Assembly (NCBI RefSeq): GCF_013116745.1
Contig: NZ_JABFOE010000019.1
Coordinates: 1 to 61,409 of the forward strand
From: Arthrobacter sp. 260
GTDB lineage: Bacteria > Actinomycetota > Actinomycetes > Actinomycetales > Micrococcaceae
Length of the DNA: 61,409 bases
Reading direction: 5' to 3'
Part shown: piece after piece, positions 39,404-47,763 of the stretch
Layout of the letters: every line of letters starts with the position of its first letter
How positions within the stretch are numbered: position 1 is the first letter of the stretch
Made by a program: the position numbers and the translations under genes
The notes under the pieces: model-generated
Told to the model about the DNA's origin: nothing
Databases searched by the model: none
The model's input: the letters and a program-made list of their open reading frames with translations, nothing else

Positions 39404-40564
39404 TCAAACGGGCGTGACGGCGGTACCGGCCTGGGCGGCACTTTCCTCCAGCGCGGCCAGCACCCGCTGGGTGGCCAGCCCCTCCTCGAACGACGGCGAC
39501 GGCGGTGTCCCCGAGTCGATCGCGGCGAGGAAATCGGCCGCCTGGCTGGTGAACGTGTGATCCCAGCCGAGGGTGTGCCCAGCAGGCCACCAAGCTCCAA
39601 GGTACGGGTGGGACGGTTCGGTGACCAGTATTTTGCTGTAACCCTGCAGCTCGGTGGGCACACTGCTGTCGAAGTATTGCAGCTCGTTGAGGTGTTCAAG
39701 GTCGAACCGCAGGCCACCACGGGAACCGTACACCTCGATCTGCAGCGAGTTCTTGCGCCCGGTGGCGAAGCGCGAGACTTCAAGGCTCGCGACGGCGCCG
39801 GAGGCGAGGCGCAGGGTGGCCCAGGCGGCGTCGTCGACGGTCACCGGTTCCGGGCCGTCCGGGCCGGGGCGCTCAGTGACGAAGGTGTTGACCGTCCCGG
39901 ACACGGTGACCACCGGGTCACCGAGCAGGTACCCCACCTGGTCGACGGCGTGGGAGGCGAGATCGCCGAGGGCGCCCGAGCCAGCCGACGCCTTGCGCAG
40001 CCGCCAGCTCATCGCGGCGCGCTCGTCGGCCAGCCAGTCCTGCAGATAGCTCACGCGAATCTGGCGGACGTCCCCCACTCGCCCGCCAGAAATCAGGGAC
40101 CGCGCCAGGGACAGCGCGGGGAGACGGCGGTAGTTGAACCCGACCATCGAGTGGACGCCCTGGGCGCGCGCGGCGACGGCGGCCGCGACCATCTGCTCGG
40201 CCTCGGCCACCGAATTGGCCAGCGGCTTTTCCACCAGGACGTGTTTGCCGGCCTGCAGGGCCGCGATCGCGAGCTCGGCGTGCAGATGACCCGGGGTGCA
40301 GATGTCCACGATGTGGATGTCGTCACGTTCCAGCACCCCACGCCAGTCGGTTGAGCTTTCGGCCCAACCGTACTGGGTTGCCGCCTCAGCCACCTTCCCG
40401 GCGTCGCGGCCCACCAGGAGCTGCTGTGCCACCCGGGGCGTCGGGTAGAACGCGTTCACGTTGCGCCAGGCGTTGGAATGAGCCTTCCCCATGAAGGAGT
40501 AGCCGAGCACGGCCACCCCCAGCGTGCCGGGCTCGGCAGCGGCTGCCGGGGCGGGGGTGGTCAT
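39404..40564 (-). CDS. Gfo/Idh/MocA family oxidoreductase, 386 aa
   Basis: The Rossmann motif is VAVLGYSFMGKAHS, the catalytic Lys lies in VEKPLA and the C-terminal domain has SAGSGALGDLASHAVDQ with the Asp and His that face the sugar. FMGKAH and YLQDW...SWR-type spacing recall levoglucosan dehydrogenase and other 3-dehydrogenases acting on glycosides or inositols; this is my recollection of the family, not a search. It overlaps the start-side gene by four bases (ATGA). A Pro/Ala-rich stretch precedes the Rossmann fold. It probably performs the first oxidation at C3. Confidence 0.85.
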   Translation of the reverse strand: MTTPAPAAAAEPGTLGVAVLGYSFMGKAHSNAWRNVNAFYPTPRVAQQLLVGRDAGKVAEAATQYGWAESSTDWRGVLERDDIHIVDICTPGHLHAELAIAALQAGKHVLVEKPLANSVAEAEQMVAAAVAARAQGVHSMVGFNYRRLPALSLARSLISGGRVGDVRQIRVSYLQDWLADERAAMSWRLRKASAGSGALGDLASHAVDQVGYLLGDPVVTVSGTVNTFVTERPGPDGPEPVTVDDAAWATLRLASGAVASLEVSRFATGRKNSLQIEVYGSRGGLRFDLEHLNELQYFDSSVPTELQGYSKILVTEPSHPYLGAWWPAGHTLGWDHTFTSQAADFLAAIDSGTPPSPSFEEGLATQRVLAALEESAAQAGTAVTPV

Positions 40565-41460
40565 AGGTGGTCTCCTTGAAACAGGGGCGTGCCGGTCCTG
40601 GGCGGGGTGATCGAGCGCAGGAACGCGAGGCCGTCTTGGGCGAGCCGGTCCTGGGACTCGGCGAGGGGCCGCCAGATGGAGGCGGCGGTGGCAATGCTGG
40701 CGTTGTGCGCCGTGAAGCTCTCAATGTTCAGGGGGCCCTCGTACCCGGCGGTGTCGAGGGCGTCCAGGATGGCTGTCCAGTCAGTCTGGTCGCCGCCCGG
40801 TGCGCCGCGGTCATTGCCACAGACCTGTAGGTGCACCAGGTGCTCTCCCGCAGCCCGGATGGCGTCCGCTGAGGAACGCTCCTCAATGTTCAGATGGTAG
40901 GTGTCCAGGGCCAGACCGAGGTGCGGGCCAAGGAGCGGGCCCAGCGCGTCAAGTCCCTGGGCGACGGTGTTGATGAGCGGCGTCTCGTACCGGTTCAGGG
41001 GTTCGACTCCGACGACGACGCCGGCGCCGGCAGCCTCGTCCACGAGCGGGGCAAGATTGCGGCGTAACTGCCGGTATGCGGCAGTTCGTTCGTCGTCGTC
41101 CATCCGCCACACCCGCCCGGTGGAGGAATAGAACGGTCCACAGACCGACGGGGCGCCGATGTCGTGCGCCAGCTGGATGCAGGCGCTGAGGTACCGCTGG
41201 GTCTGCAGGATGACGGAGTCGTCGGCGAGGATGAGGTCACGGCCCGGCGCCATTGCACCCACCAAATAGGGGTGCATCCCGTGCAGGGAACCGGTGACCA
41301 CCTCTGCTGTGAAGTCGCCAATGTTCTCCAGGGGGAGTTCAACGGCGTCGAACCCCATGTCGGCAATGGACCCCAGCAGGGGAGGCAGGGTGGCGTCGGT
41401 GAGGGGGGAAACCCACACCCAGGTGTTGACACCGATGGGTCGCTGGAATGAGCTCTCCAA
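40561..41460 (-). CDS. Sugar 3-epimerase-like TIM barrel, 299 aa
   Basis: I start at TTG 41460 because AGGAGG stands eight bases upstream and the frame further up runs into the binding-protein gene. The protein then begins MESSFQRPIGVNTWVWVS. Metal ligands follow the tagatose/psicose 3-epimerase pattern: E in GVEPLNRYET, D in LALDTYHLNIEE, H in VHLQVCGNDRG and E in LNIESF. It is therefore probably a Mn2+ ketose 3-epimerase-like enzyme, though relatives act on inososes or 3-keto glycosides. It is the first enzyme gene after the transporter genes. Confidence 0.82.
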   Translation of the reverse strand: MESSFQRPIGVNTWVWVSPLTDATLPPLLGSIADMGFDAVELPLENIGDFTAEVVTGSLHGMHPYLVGAMAPGRDLILADDSVILQTQRYLSACIQLAHDIGAPSVCGPFYSSTGRVWRMDDDERTAAYRQLRRNLAPLVDEAAGAGVVVGVEPLNRYETPLINTVAQGLDALGPLLGPHLGLALDTYHLNIEERSSADAIRAAGEHLVHLQVCGNDRGAPGGDQTDWTAILDALDTAGYEGPLNIESFTAHNASIATAASIWRPLAESQDRLAQDGLAFLRSITPPRTGTPLFQGDHL

Positions 41461-41515
41461 GGCCCTGCCTCCTCTCGCTGTATTGGGGTTGACGGGTGCC
41501 GCGGGTGCGGCCGGG

Positions 41516-42757
41516 TTATGGAATCTGGCGTTCCTGCCAGACCTCGGGGTAGCCCTCCATGTCCTCGCCGCCGAACTTGGCGTAGTGACCGTCAGGCATA
41601 CCCTCATTGGCGGCCAGGAAGTCACCGCGTTCATCCTCGGTGATCGGCTCCTGCGGGAGTATCCATTCGGCAGGGATTTCCTCGCCAGCGAAGATCTTCT
41701 CCAGCGCCAGCAGCGGGGTGCGCCACTGGAAGTTGGAGTAGACCGGGGCAAGGGCTGTGATTCCTGTTTCCTCCCACTTACGCAGGAAGCTCATCTCGTC
41801 CTCACCGGTCATGACGGGGAGGTCAGCTCCGGCGTCCTCGAAGGCTTCGATCGCTGCAACCGCGCCGTCGCCCGCGTCCATCCAGATGCCCTGGACGTCG
41901 CCGGTGGCCAGTTCGTCGGCCAGGATGTCCTTGATCTCGGTGGGGTCAGCGCCGGTGAAGTAGTCAACTGCCTCGATGCCGTTCTCCTCGAAGATCCGCT
42001 CGGCGGCCGCCCAGCGCTGTTCCAGGACGTCGACACCGGGGAGGATGCGCAGGGCAATCACCTTGTCGCCTTCCTCAAGCTGTTCGCTCAGGAACTCGGC
42101 GGTGTCGATGCCCCAGGCGAAGCCGCCGATGGGGTGGATGAACGTGACTGCGCAGTCGGTTTCAACGCCGCGGTCGAACACCACCACTGGCTTCCCGGTC
42201 TCACAGGCCCTCTCGACCGCTGGGGTCATGGCTGCCGTCGAGTTGGGGGAGATGATGAACGCGTCGCAGTTGCCTTCAGCGATGAAGTAGTCGATGTCGG
42301 CGATCTGGGTGTTGTCGTCGTCCTGCGCGTCCCGGGTCTCCATCTCGGAGATGACCCCCGAATCCTGCAGAGCCTTCAACTGCTCGTTCATGGTGATCCA
42401 GCCGGTCTGCCGCCACGGGTTGGAGATCGAGGCGTTGGCGAAGCACGCCTTCTGGGCGCCGTCCGCTGCGTACTCGGCGGTGTCGGTCATCTCCCCGTCG
42501 ATGTACTGCAACCATGGCTGCTCCGGGTCACCTTCGAAGGTGGCGGAACGCTGCTCGTACTGGTCGTCGTACACCTCCTGGACAAACCACTCGTCGCTGC
42601 TGGTCTCCTCGGCAGCGGGTTCGGTCTCCGCGGCGGATGCCGTGGTGTCTTCCGTAGGCGGGTCCTCAATGGATGAATCGGTAGTGCACGCGGTCAGGGC
42701 GAGCAGCGAGGTTGCTGCCACCACCGTGACCTTTGTCAGGATGCTTCGTCGCATCAT
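41516..42757 (-). CDS. Sugar ABC transporter substrate-binding lipoprotein (CUT2 type)
   Basis: A 413-residue lipoprotein with signal and lipobox LTAC (Cys24), then an acidic Thr/Glu-rich linker and a periplasmic-binding-protein type I domain. Signatures include FIISPNST (sugar-contact loop), VVVFDRGVETDC, GEDEMSFL and the final GGEDMEGYPEVW. It belongs with ribose/xylose/galactose-type binding proteins but is longer and placed last among the transporter genes, unlike the usual binding-protein-first order. The ligand is unknown; monosaccharides, inositols or small glycosides are possible. Confidence 0.85.
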   Translation of the reverse strand: MMRRSILTKVTVVAATSLLALTACTTDSSIEDPPTEDTTASAAETEPAAEETSSDEWFVQEVYDDQYEQRSATFEGDPEQPWLQYIDGEMTDTAEYAADGAQKACFANASISNPWRQTGWITMNEQLKALQDSGVISEMETRDAQDDDNTQIADIDYFIAEGNCDAFIISPNSTAAMTPAVERACETGKPVVVFDRGVETDCAVTFIHPIGGFAWGIDTAEFLSEQLEEGDKVIALRILPGVDVLEQRWAAAERIFEENGIEAVDYFTGADPTEIKDILADELATGDVQGIWMDAGDGAVAAIEAFEDAGADLPVMTGEDEMSFLRKWEETGITALAPVYSNFQWRTPLLALEKIFAGEEIPAEWILPQEPITEDERGDFLAANEGMPDGHYAKFGGEDMEGYPEVWQERQIP

Positions 42758-43860
42758 ATTCCTCTCTCATTGGTGCCCACGGTGGGCGGTGGAGCGATGG
42801 GGTGTGTCGGTTCGTGGGTGCGGGAGCTGGCTCCACGGCGTTTGCGCTGCCAGGTCTGGGCTGCCGCGGCGACCGCGACGATGATGATGATGCCCTGCAC
42901 GGAGTCCCGCCAGGTGGATTCGACGCCCAGGAAGTTCAGCAGGGTGAAGAGGGTTTCGAGTGCGAAGGCGCCGGCGGCGGCGGATAGCACCCAGCCGCGC
43001 CCTCCACCGAGCACCACCCCACCGAGGACGACGGCGGTGATCGCGGTGAATTCGTAGCCGCGGCCCACGGAAGGGTGAACCCCGGCGTAGCCCACCAGGA
43101 TGATGCCGGCGACCGTCGCTGACAGCGAGGACAGCATGAACGCGCGGGTCTTGACCCACCAGACGCGGGCGCCGGTCAGCGCTGCAGCCCGGGAGTTGTC
43201 GCCCACGGCGATCAGGGTGCGGCCATACGGACGGCGCATCAGCCACAGCGCTGCCGCGGCGGTGACAACGAAAATGATGACCGGGTAGGGGATGATCTCC
43301 AGCACCGGGACGTCGCGGATCCCGCCCCGCCCGATCTGCCGGAAGCTGTCCGCCGGGTTGCCGGTTGCAGCGCCGCCGGTCGAGTACAGCACCATCCCGA
43401 GCAACGCGAGCATCATGCCGAGCGTGACGATGAAGCTCGGAACCTTCAGCAGGGTCGTCACCAGCCCGTTGATGAGGCCAATGAAGGCGCCGAACACGAA
43501 CATCAGCCCCAGCACCGGGAGGACCCGGGCGTCGTCGTCGCCGATCAGGTTGCCAGCGATGAAAACCTGAGCGGTGACCACCGATCCCATCGACAGGTCG
43601 AACTCACCCGAGACGATGACGAAGTACTGTCCGATGGCTGCAATCGCGATCGGCGCGGTCCGGCCGATGAATCGGATCAGGGAACCGGGTTCCCCGAACG
43701 ACGGGTTTGCCGCGATCACCGCGATCAGTAACGCGATCAGGAGGATGAAGACGCCGCCGCTGGGGGTTCGCAGGGCCCGCAGTAGACGGTCACCGGCCGA
43801 CGACCGGTTCCGGGCGAGAATCTCGTTCCGCGTTCCCTGGGCGTTCTCGCTCACGCTCAT
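42754..43860 (-). CDS. Sugar ABC transporter permease 2 (RbsC-like)
   Basis: A 368-residue CUT2 permease with 8-10 hydrophobic segments, GEFDLSMGSVVTAQVF near residue 90 and LTGARVWWVKTRAFMLSSLSATVAGII in the cytoplasmic docking region. The last 30 residues are a Pro/Thr-rich cytosolic tail. It overlaps both neighbours by four bases (ATGA). With the 335-residue permease it should form a heterodimer. Confidence 0.87.
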   Translation of the reverse strand: MSVSENAQGTRNEILARNRSSAGDRLLRALRTPSGGVFILLIALLIAVIAANPSFGEPGSLIRFIGRTAPIAIAAIGQYFVIVSGEFDLSMGSVVTAQVFIAGNLIGDDDARVLPVLGLMFVFGAFIGLINGLVTTLLKVPSFIVTLGMMLALLGMVLYSTGGAATGNPADSFRQIGRGGIRDVPVLEIIPYPVIIFVVTAAAALWLMRRPYGRTLIAVGDNSRAAALTGARVWWVKTRAFMLSSLSATVAGIILVGYAGVHPSVGRGYEFTAITAVVLGGVVLGGGRGWVLSAAAGAFALETLFTLLNFLGVESTWRDSVQGIIIIVAVAAAAQTWQRKRRGASSRTHEPTHPIAPPPTVGTNERGI

Positions 43861-44864
43861 GCCGACACCTCGCGTGCTGGGGTGGTGGAGGATTTCTCGA
43901 AACGCGGTGGCCGGGTGATGACCGTGCGGCGGGCGTAAACCGCGACGGCGATCACGATCACCAGCCCGCGGACCACATCTTTCAGGAAGGGGTTGATCTG
44001 CATGACGCTCATGATGTTGTCCAGCATGGCGAAGATCAGCACGCCGCCCAGGGTCCCCACCAGGGACCCCTTGCCCCCGGCAAGGAGCGTGCCGCCGAGG
44101 ACGACAGCGGCGATGGAGAGCAGGTCATACCCGCCTTGGGAGCCGATGGTGGGGCTCCCTACGCCGAGCCGTGCGGCCAGTAGCAGGCCCGCCAGACCTG
44201 CCATGACCGAGCACAGGACGTGTGCGGTGATGATCGGGGTGCGGGTGCGGATCCCTGACATCCTGGCGACGCCGAGGTCCCCGCCGACCGCGTAGATATG
44301 GTGGCCCACCCGGGTGCGGTTCAGCATCAGCAGGACCAGACCCGCGGTGGCGAGCATGATCAGGGTGGAAATCGGGACGGGTCCCAGTCCGGTGGCCCCG
44401 ATCAGCCGGAAGGACAGGGGCGCCTGGCCAGAGCTGCCCTGGTAGTTGGTGGCAAGGTAGCCGCTGATGATCAGCCCCATCCCGAGGGTGGCGATGAAGC
44501 CGTGCACCTTCAGGCCGGAGACCACAAGACCGTTGGCCAGCCCGATAAGTGCCGAGATGGCGAGGGCGGCGAGTACTCCGGGGAGCACGTTAGCGCCCTG
44601 GTTGGCCATGATGCCAGCGGCAATGAGGCTGGAGAGGCTGATCACGTACGGCACTGACAGGTCGAGGCTGCCGACCAGGATCACCAGGGTCTGCCCGATG
44701 GCAATGAACCCGAGAACGCTGGTTCCGGTGAGGATGTCGGAGATGTTGCCGGTGCTGAAGAAGCTCCGACCCACCGAGCCGACCAGGATGGTGCCGACGA
44801 TGACGGTCAGCAGCACCACCAGGTACACGATGTGCGTCGAGGTCAGCCGTGAGAGTCGGTTCAT
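43857..44864 (-). CDS. Sugar ABC transporter permease 1 (RbsC-like)
   Basis: A 335-residue CUT2 permease. GSLDLSVPYVISLSSL near residue 65 and RMSGIRTRTPIITAHVLCSVMAG are family signatures; glycine-rich VLGGTLLAGGKGS lies near residue 265. About nine hydrophobic segments. It is the second gene of the operon and overlaps the ATPase gene (ATGA) and the second permease (ATGA). Confidence 0.87.
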   Translation of the reverse strand: MNRLSRLTSTHIVYLVVLLTVIVGTILVGSVGRSFFSTGNISDILTGTSVLGFIAIGQTLVILVGSLDLSVPYVISLSSLIAAGIMANQGANVLPGVLAALAISALIGLANGLVVSGLKVHGFIATLGMGLIISGYLATNYQGSSGQAPLSFRLIGATGLGPVPISTLIMLATAGLVLLMLNRTRVGHHIYAVGGDLGVARMSGIRTRTPIITAHVLCSVMAGLAGLLLAARLGVGSPTIGSQGGYDLLSIAAVVLGGTLLAGGKGSLVGTLGGVLIFAMLDNIMSVMQINPFLKDVVRGLVIVIAVAVYARRTVITRPPRFEKSSTTPAREVSA

Positions 44865-46393
44865 GATGGGGTCTCCTCGGTCCGCGCGCCGGTGGCTAGC
44901 TGCAGGACTTCTTCCTCGGTGGACGTCGGCGACAGTTCACCGGCGATAAGCCCGTCCCGCATCACCAGCACCCGGTCAGACATGCCCAGCACCTCCGGCA
45001 ACTCACTGGAGACCATCAGGATGGCTTTCCCTTCGGCAGCGAGCGCCCGCATCAGGTTGTACACGGCCACCTTGGCTCCCACATCAATGCCGCGGGTCGG
45101 CTCGTCGAGCAGCACCAGCCGAGGGCTGATGGCCAGCCACTTGGCCAGGACCACTTTCTGCTGGTTTCCCCCGGACAGGTACTGGACCTCCTGGTCCAGG
45201 TCACGGGCAATCACCTCCAGGGAGGAGAACACGCCCGGTGCGTCCTGGCGCGCCTGGTTGGTGCGGCCGGGAAAGACCGAGCGGATCACGCTGAGCGCGT
45301 TGTCCAGAATCGACTGGTTCAGGCTGAGGCCCTGCGATTTGCGGTCTTCGGTGATGAGGGCGACCCGGTGTTGGATGGCGGTACGGGTGCTCCGGGCCGT
45401 GTAGGCTTCGCCGGCGAGACGCATGCTTCCGCGGGTGAAGGGGGCTGCACCGAAGATCGCTTCGACCAGCTCGGTGCGTCCTGAGCCCTGAAGCCCGGCG
45501 ATGCCGACGATTTCGCCGGTGCGGAGGGCGAGGTTGATCGAGTCGAGCTGTTCGTTGCCGGCGTCGGCCACTTCGAGCAGCGGTTCACCGATGATGGTGC
45601 CCGGTGTTACCTCCGGGAAGTAGGCGGAGATTGGACGGCCCACCATCAGGCGCACCAGTGAGGCGTCGTCCATTGACGACGCCGGTTGGGAGCCGACTAC
45701 TTCGCCGTCCTTCAGGACGGTGATCGTGTCGCAGAGGTCGAAGATTTCCTTGAGCCGGTGTGAGACATAGAGGATTGCCACTCCGCGCTCCTTCAGGCGC
45801 CCGATGATGCTGTAGAGCAGTTCCACCTCGGGGCCAGCGAGCGCCGCGGTGGGTTCGTCCATGGAGATGATCCGCGCGTCGTAGCTGACCGCCTTGGCTA
45901 TCTCCACGATCTGCTGCTGGGCGACCGAGAGGTTGCTTACCGGCGTGGACGGCTGGATGCTGGTGATTCCCAGCTGGTCCAGCAGCTCCCTGGTCCGCTC
46001 CAGCATTGCCTTGCGGTTCACCAGGATCCCGCTGCGGGGTTCCCTGCCCAGGTAGATGTTCTCGGCGACCGTCCGGTCGGGAAGCAGGTTGAACTCCTGG
46101 AAAACGGTCGAGAGCCCGGCCTCGTGCGCCTGGGTGGGGTGGGAGAAATCAACTGGGGCGCCAGACAATTCAATGGTTCCCGAATCCCGGTGGTGGACCC
46201 CGGCCAGCAGTTTCATCAGGGTCGACTTGCCGGCACCATTCTCGCCGACCAGGCCGTGGACTTCACCCGAGCGCAACTCAAGGGAGACGTCCTTCAGCAC
46301 CTCAATGCCGAAGAAACTCTTCGACAACCCGGAGACACTGAGCACCACCGGTGTGTTGACCCGAGACTCCAGGGGGAAGACTTCTTTATCCAC
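44861..46393 (-). CDS. Sugar ABC transporter ATP-binding protein (RbsA/MglA-like, two ATPase domains)
   Basis: A 510-residue fused double ATPase. The first half has Walker A GENGAGKST near residue 54, signature LSVAQQQ and Walker B IISMDEP; the second half has the degenerate GLQGSGRTEL, signature LSGGNQQ and LVLLDEPTRGIDVGAK. This is the normal asymmetry of RbsA. It starts with GTG 46393 and is the first gene of the operon, facing the ROK repressor across a 116-bp control region. Confidence 0.92.
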   Translation of the reverse strand: MDKEVFPLESRVNTPVVLSVSGLSKSFFGIEVLKDVSLELRSGEVHGLVGENGAGKSTLMKLLAGVHHRDSGTIELSGAPVDFSHPTQAHEAGLSTVFQEFNLLPDRTVAENIYLGREPRSGILVNRKAMLERTRELLDQLGITSIQPSTPVSNLSVAQQQIVEIAKAVSYDARIISMDEPTAALAGPEVELLYSIIGRLKERGVAILYVSHRLKEIFDLCDTITVLKDGEVVGSQPASSMDDASLVRLMVGRPISAYFPEVTPGTIIGEPLLEVADAGNEQLDSINLALRTGEIVGIAGLQGSGRTELVEAIFGAAPFTRGSMRLAGEAYTARSTRTAIQHRVALITEDRKSQGLSLNQSILDNALSVIRSVFPGRTNQARQDAPGVFSSLEVIARDLDQEVQYLSGGNQQKVVLAKWLAISPRLVLLDEPTRGIDVGAKVAVYNLMRALAAEGKAILMVSSELPEVLGMSDRVLVMRDGLIAGELSPTSTEEEVLQLATGARTEETPS

Positions 46394-46416
46394 TCGCTCA
46401 CTGTGACATAGAACTC

Positions 46417-46446
46417 ATACTTTTGTCGAGCATCACGCAAAAGTAT
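46417..46446. promoter_or_regulatory. 9+9 bp inverted repeat, probable ROK operator
   Basis: ATACTTTTG (46417-46425) and CAAAAGTAT (46438-46446) are perfect inverted arms around a 12-bp spacer. Each arm is AT-rich, like the long AT-rich sites of ROK repressors. The repeat lies between the divergent ATPase and ROK genes and covers possible -35/-10 elements on both strands (TTGTCG near 46423 and TATTGT at 46444 on the plus strand). Further copies of TTAGT at 46451 and 46462 (11 bp apart) and an inverted ACTAA at 46501 lie nearby. Confidence 0.65.
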
Positions 46447-46509
46447 TGTGTTAGTCATCAGTTAGTAGTTTGCGAGACAGCTATAAGTTCTGCGTGGTTT
46501 ACTAAAACC

Positions 46510-47721
46510 GTGTTGAAGATCGAGTCCGAGAAGCAGGGTCGCACCTCCGCGTTGCCAGCCCCCGGCGCCAGCGAGGTTTTCCAGCTCCTGCGGGACGGAC
46601 AACCGCGGACGCGCGCAGAGCTGGCGCAACTTACGGGGCTCGCACGTTCCACAGTCGCCTCGCGGGTCGAGACCCTGATGACGCTTGGACTGGTGGCCCC
46701 CTATGGCGGGGCCGTGTCCACGGGTGGGCGGCCGCCGTCGTTGTTCGCGCTGAACCCCGGAGCCCGGGTGGTGATCGGTGCCGACATCGGCGCCACCCAC
46801 GCGCTGGTGATCCTGACCGACCTCTCCGGCGCGGAACTGGCGAGCGCCCGGCAGACGCTGAACATCTCCGACGGGCCGGACGCAGTACTGGGCTGGTTGG
46901 TTGCGACGATCGGTGACCTGCTGGTTCAGTCACGCCGGAGCAGTTCCGAACTGGCCGCCATCGGCATCGGGCTGCCCGGTCCGGTGGAGCACGAGACCGG
47001 ACGCCCGATCAACCCGCCGATTATGCCGGGCTGGGACCGCTTCGACGTGCCGGGTCTGGTGCAGCGCAGTTTTGCCGTGCCGGTGCTCGTGGACAACGAT
47101 GTGAACATCATGGCACTGGGTGAGCTGAGCAGTAACTGGCCGGACACCACCGACTTGATGTTCATCAAGGTAGCCACTGGCATCGGCGCCGGAATCATCT
47201 CCGGATCAATGCTGCAGCGCGGCGCCCAGGGTACCGCGGGGGACCTTGGCCATGTGCGTGTTCCGCGTGGTGGGGACATTCCATGCCGGTGCGGGAACAC
47301 CGGGTGCCTCGAGGCAATGGCCGGTGGACCGGCGCTCGCCGCCGCCCTGAACGAACTGACCGGCGGAACCCTCACGAACAGCCAGGGCGTGATTGACCTG
47401 GTGCGCTCGGGTGACGGGAACGCCATTCAGGTGATCCGTCAGGCAGGCCGCGACATCGGCGACGTGCTGGCGACCTGCGTAAACCTGATCAACCCCTCGG
47501 TGGTGGTGATTGGTGGCAGTCTGGCCCAGGCCGGTGAACACCTGTTGGCGGGGATCCGCGAAGTGGTCTACCGCCGCTCGCTGCCGCTGGCCACTGAACA
47601 CCTCCGGATTGTCCCGTCGGTCGCGGGGCAAAGTGCCGGCGTCAGGGGCGCCTCGGTGATGGCCATCTCCCACGTCCTGTCCCCGGAGTCGATCGAGACC
47701 GCAAGCCTGATCGCACCCTGA
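46510..47721 (+). CDS. ROK family transcriptional repressor
   Basis: A 403-residue regulator that I start at GTG 46510 (MLKIESEKQG); a frame from 46423 reads through the operator. The winged helix is FQLLRDGQPRTRAELAQLTGLARSTVASRVETLM, followed by the ROK kinase-like domain with DIGATHALVIL near residue 100, DNDVN, and the zinc motif GHVRVPRGGDIPCRCGNTGC. It is divergent from the nine-gene sugar operon and is its probable repressor, released by a sugar or keto-sugar ligand. Confidence 0.88.
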   Translation: MLKIESEKQGRTSALPAPGASEVFQLLRDGQPRTRAELAQLTGLARSTVASRVETLMTLGLVAPYGGAVSTGGRPPSLFALNPGARVVIGADIGATHALVILTDLSGAELASARQTLNISDGPDAVLGWLVATIGDLLVQSRRSSSELAAIGIGLPGPVEHETGRPINPPIMPGWDRFDVPGLVQRSFAVPVLVDNDVNIMALGELSSNWPDTTDLMFIKVATGIGAGIISGSMLQRGAQGTAGDLGHVRVPRGGDIPCRCGNTGCLEAMAGGPALAAALNELTGGTLTNSQGVIDLVRSGDGNAIQVIRQAGRDIGDVLATCVNLINPSVVVIGGSLAQAGEHLLAGIREVVYRRSLPLATEHLRIVPSVAGQSAGVRGASVMAISHVLSPESIETASLIAP

Positions 47722-47763
47722 TCCAAGCCGTGGCTCAGCCGCGACCGGTTCATCCCGGCTGGG

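Noticed and set aside
36532..41460. Classical myo-inositol (iol) operon
   Set aside because: IolE/IolG-like folds are present, but IolB, IolC, IolD and IolJ counterparts are absent from the cluster.
41294..42676. 460-codon frame opposite the sugar-binding lipoprotein
   Set aside because: It has no family features, while the lipoprotein has a signal, lipobox and binding-protein motifs.
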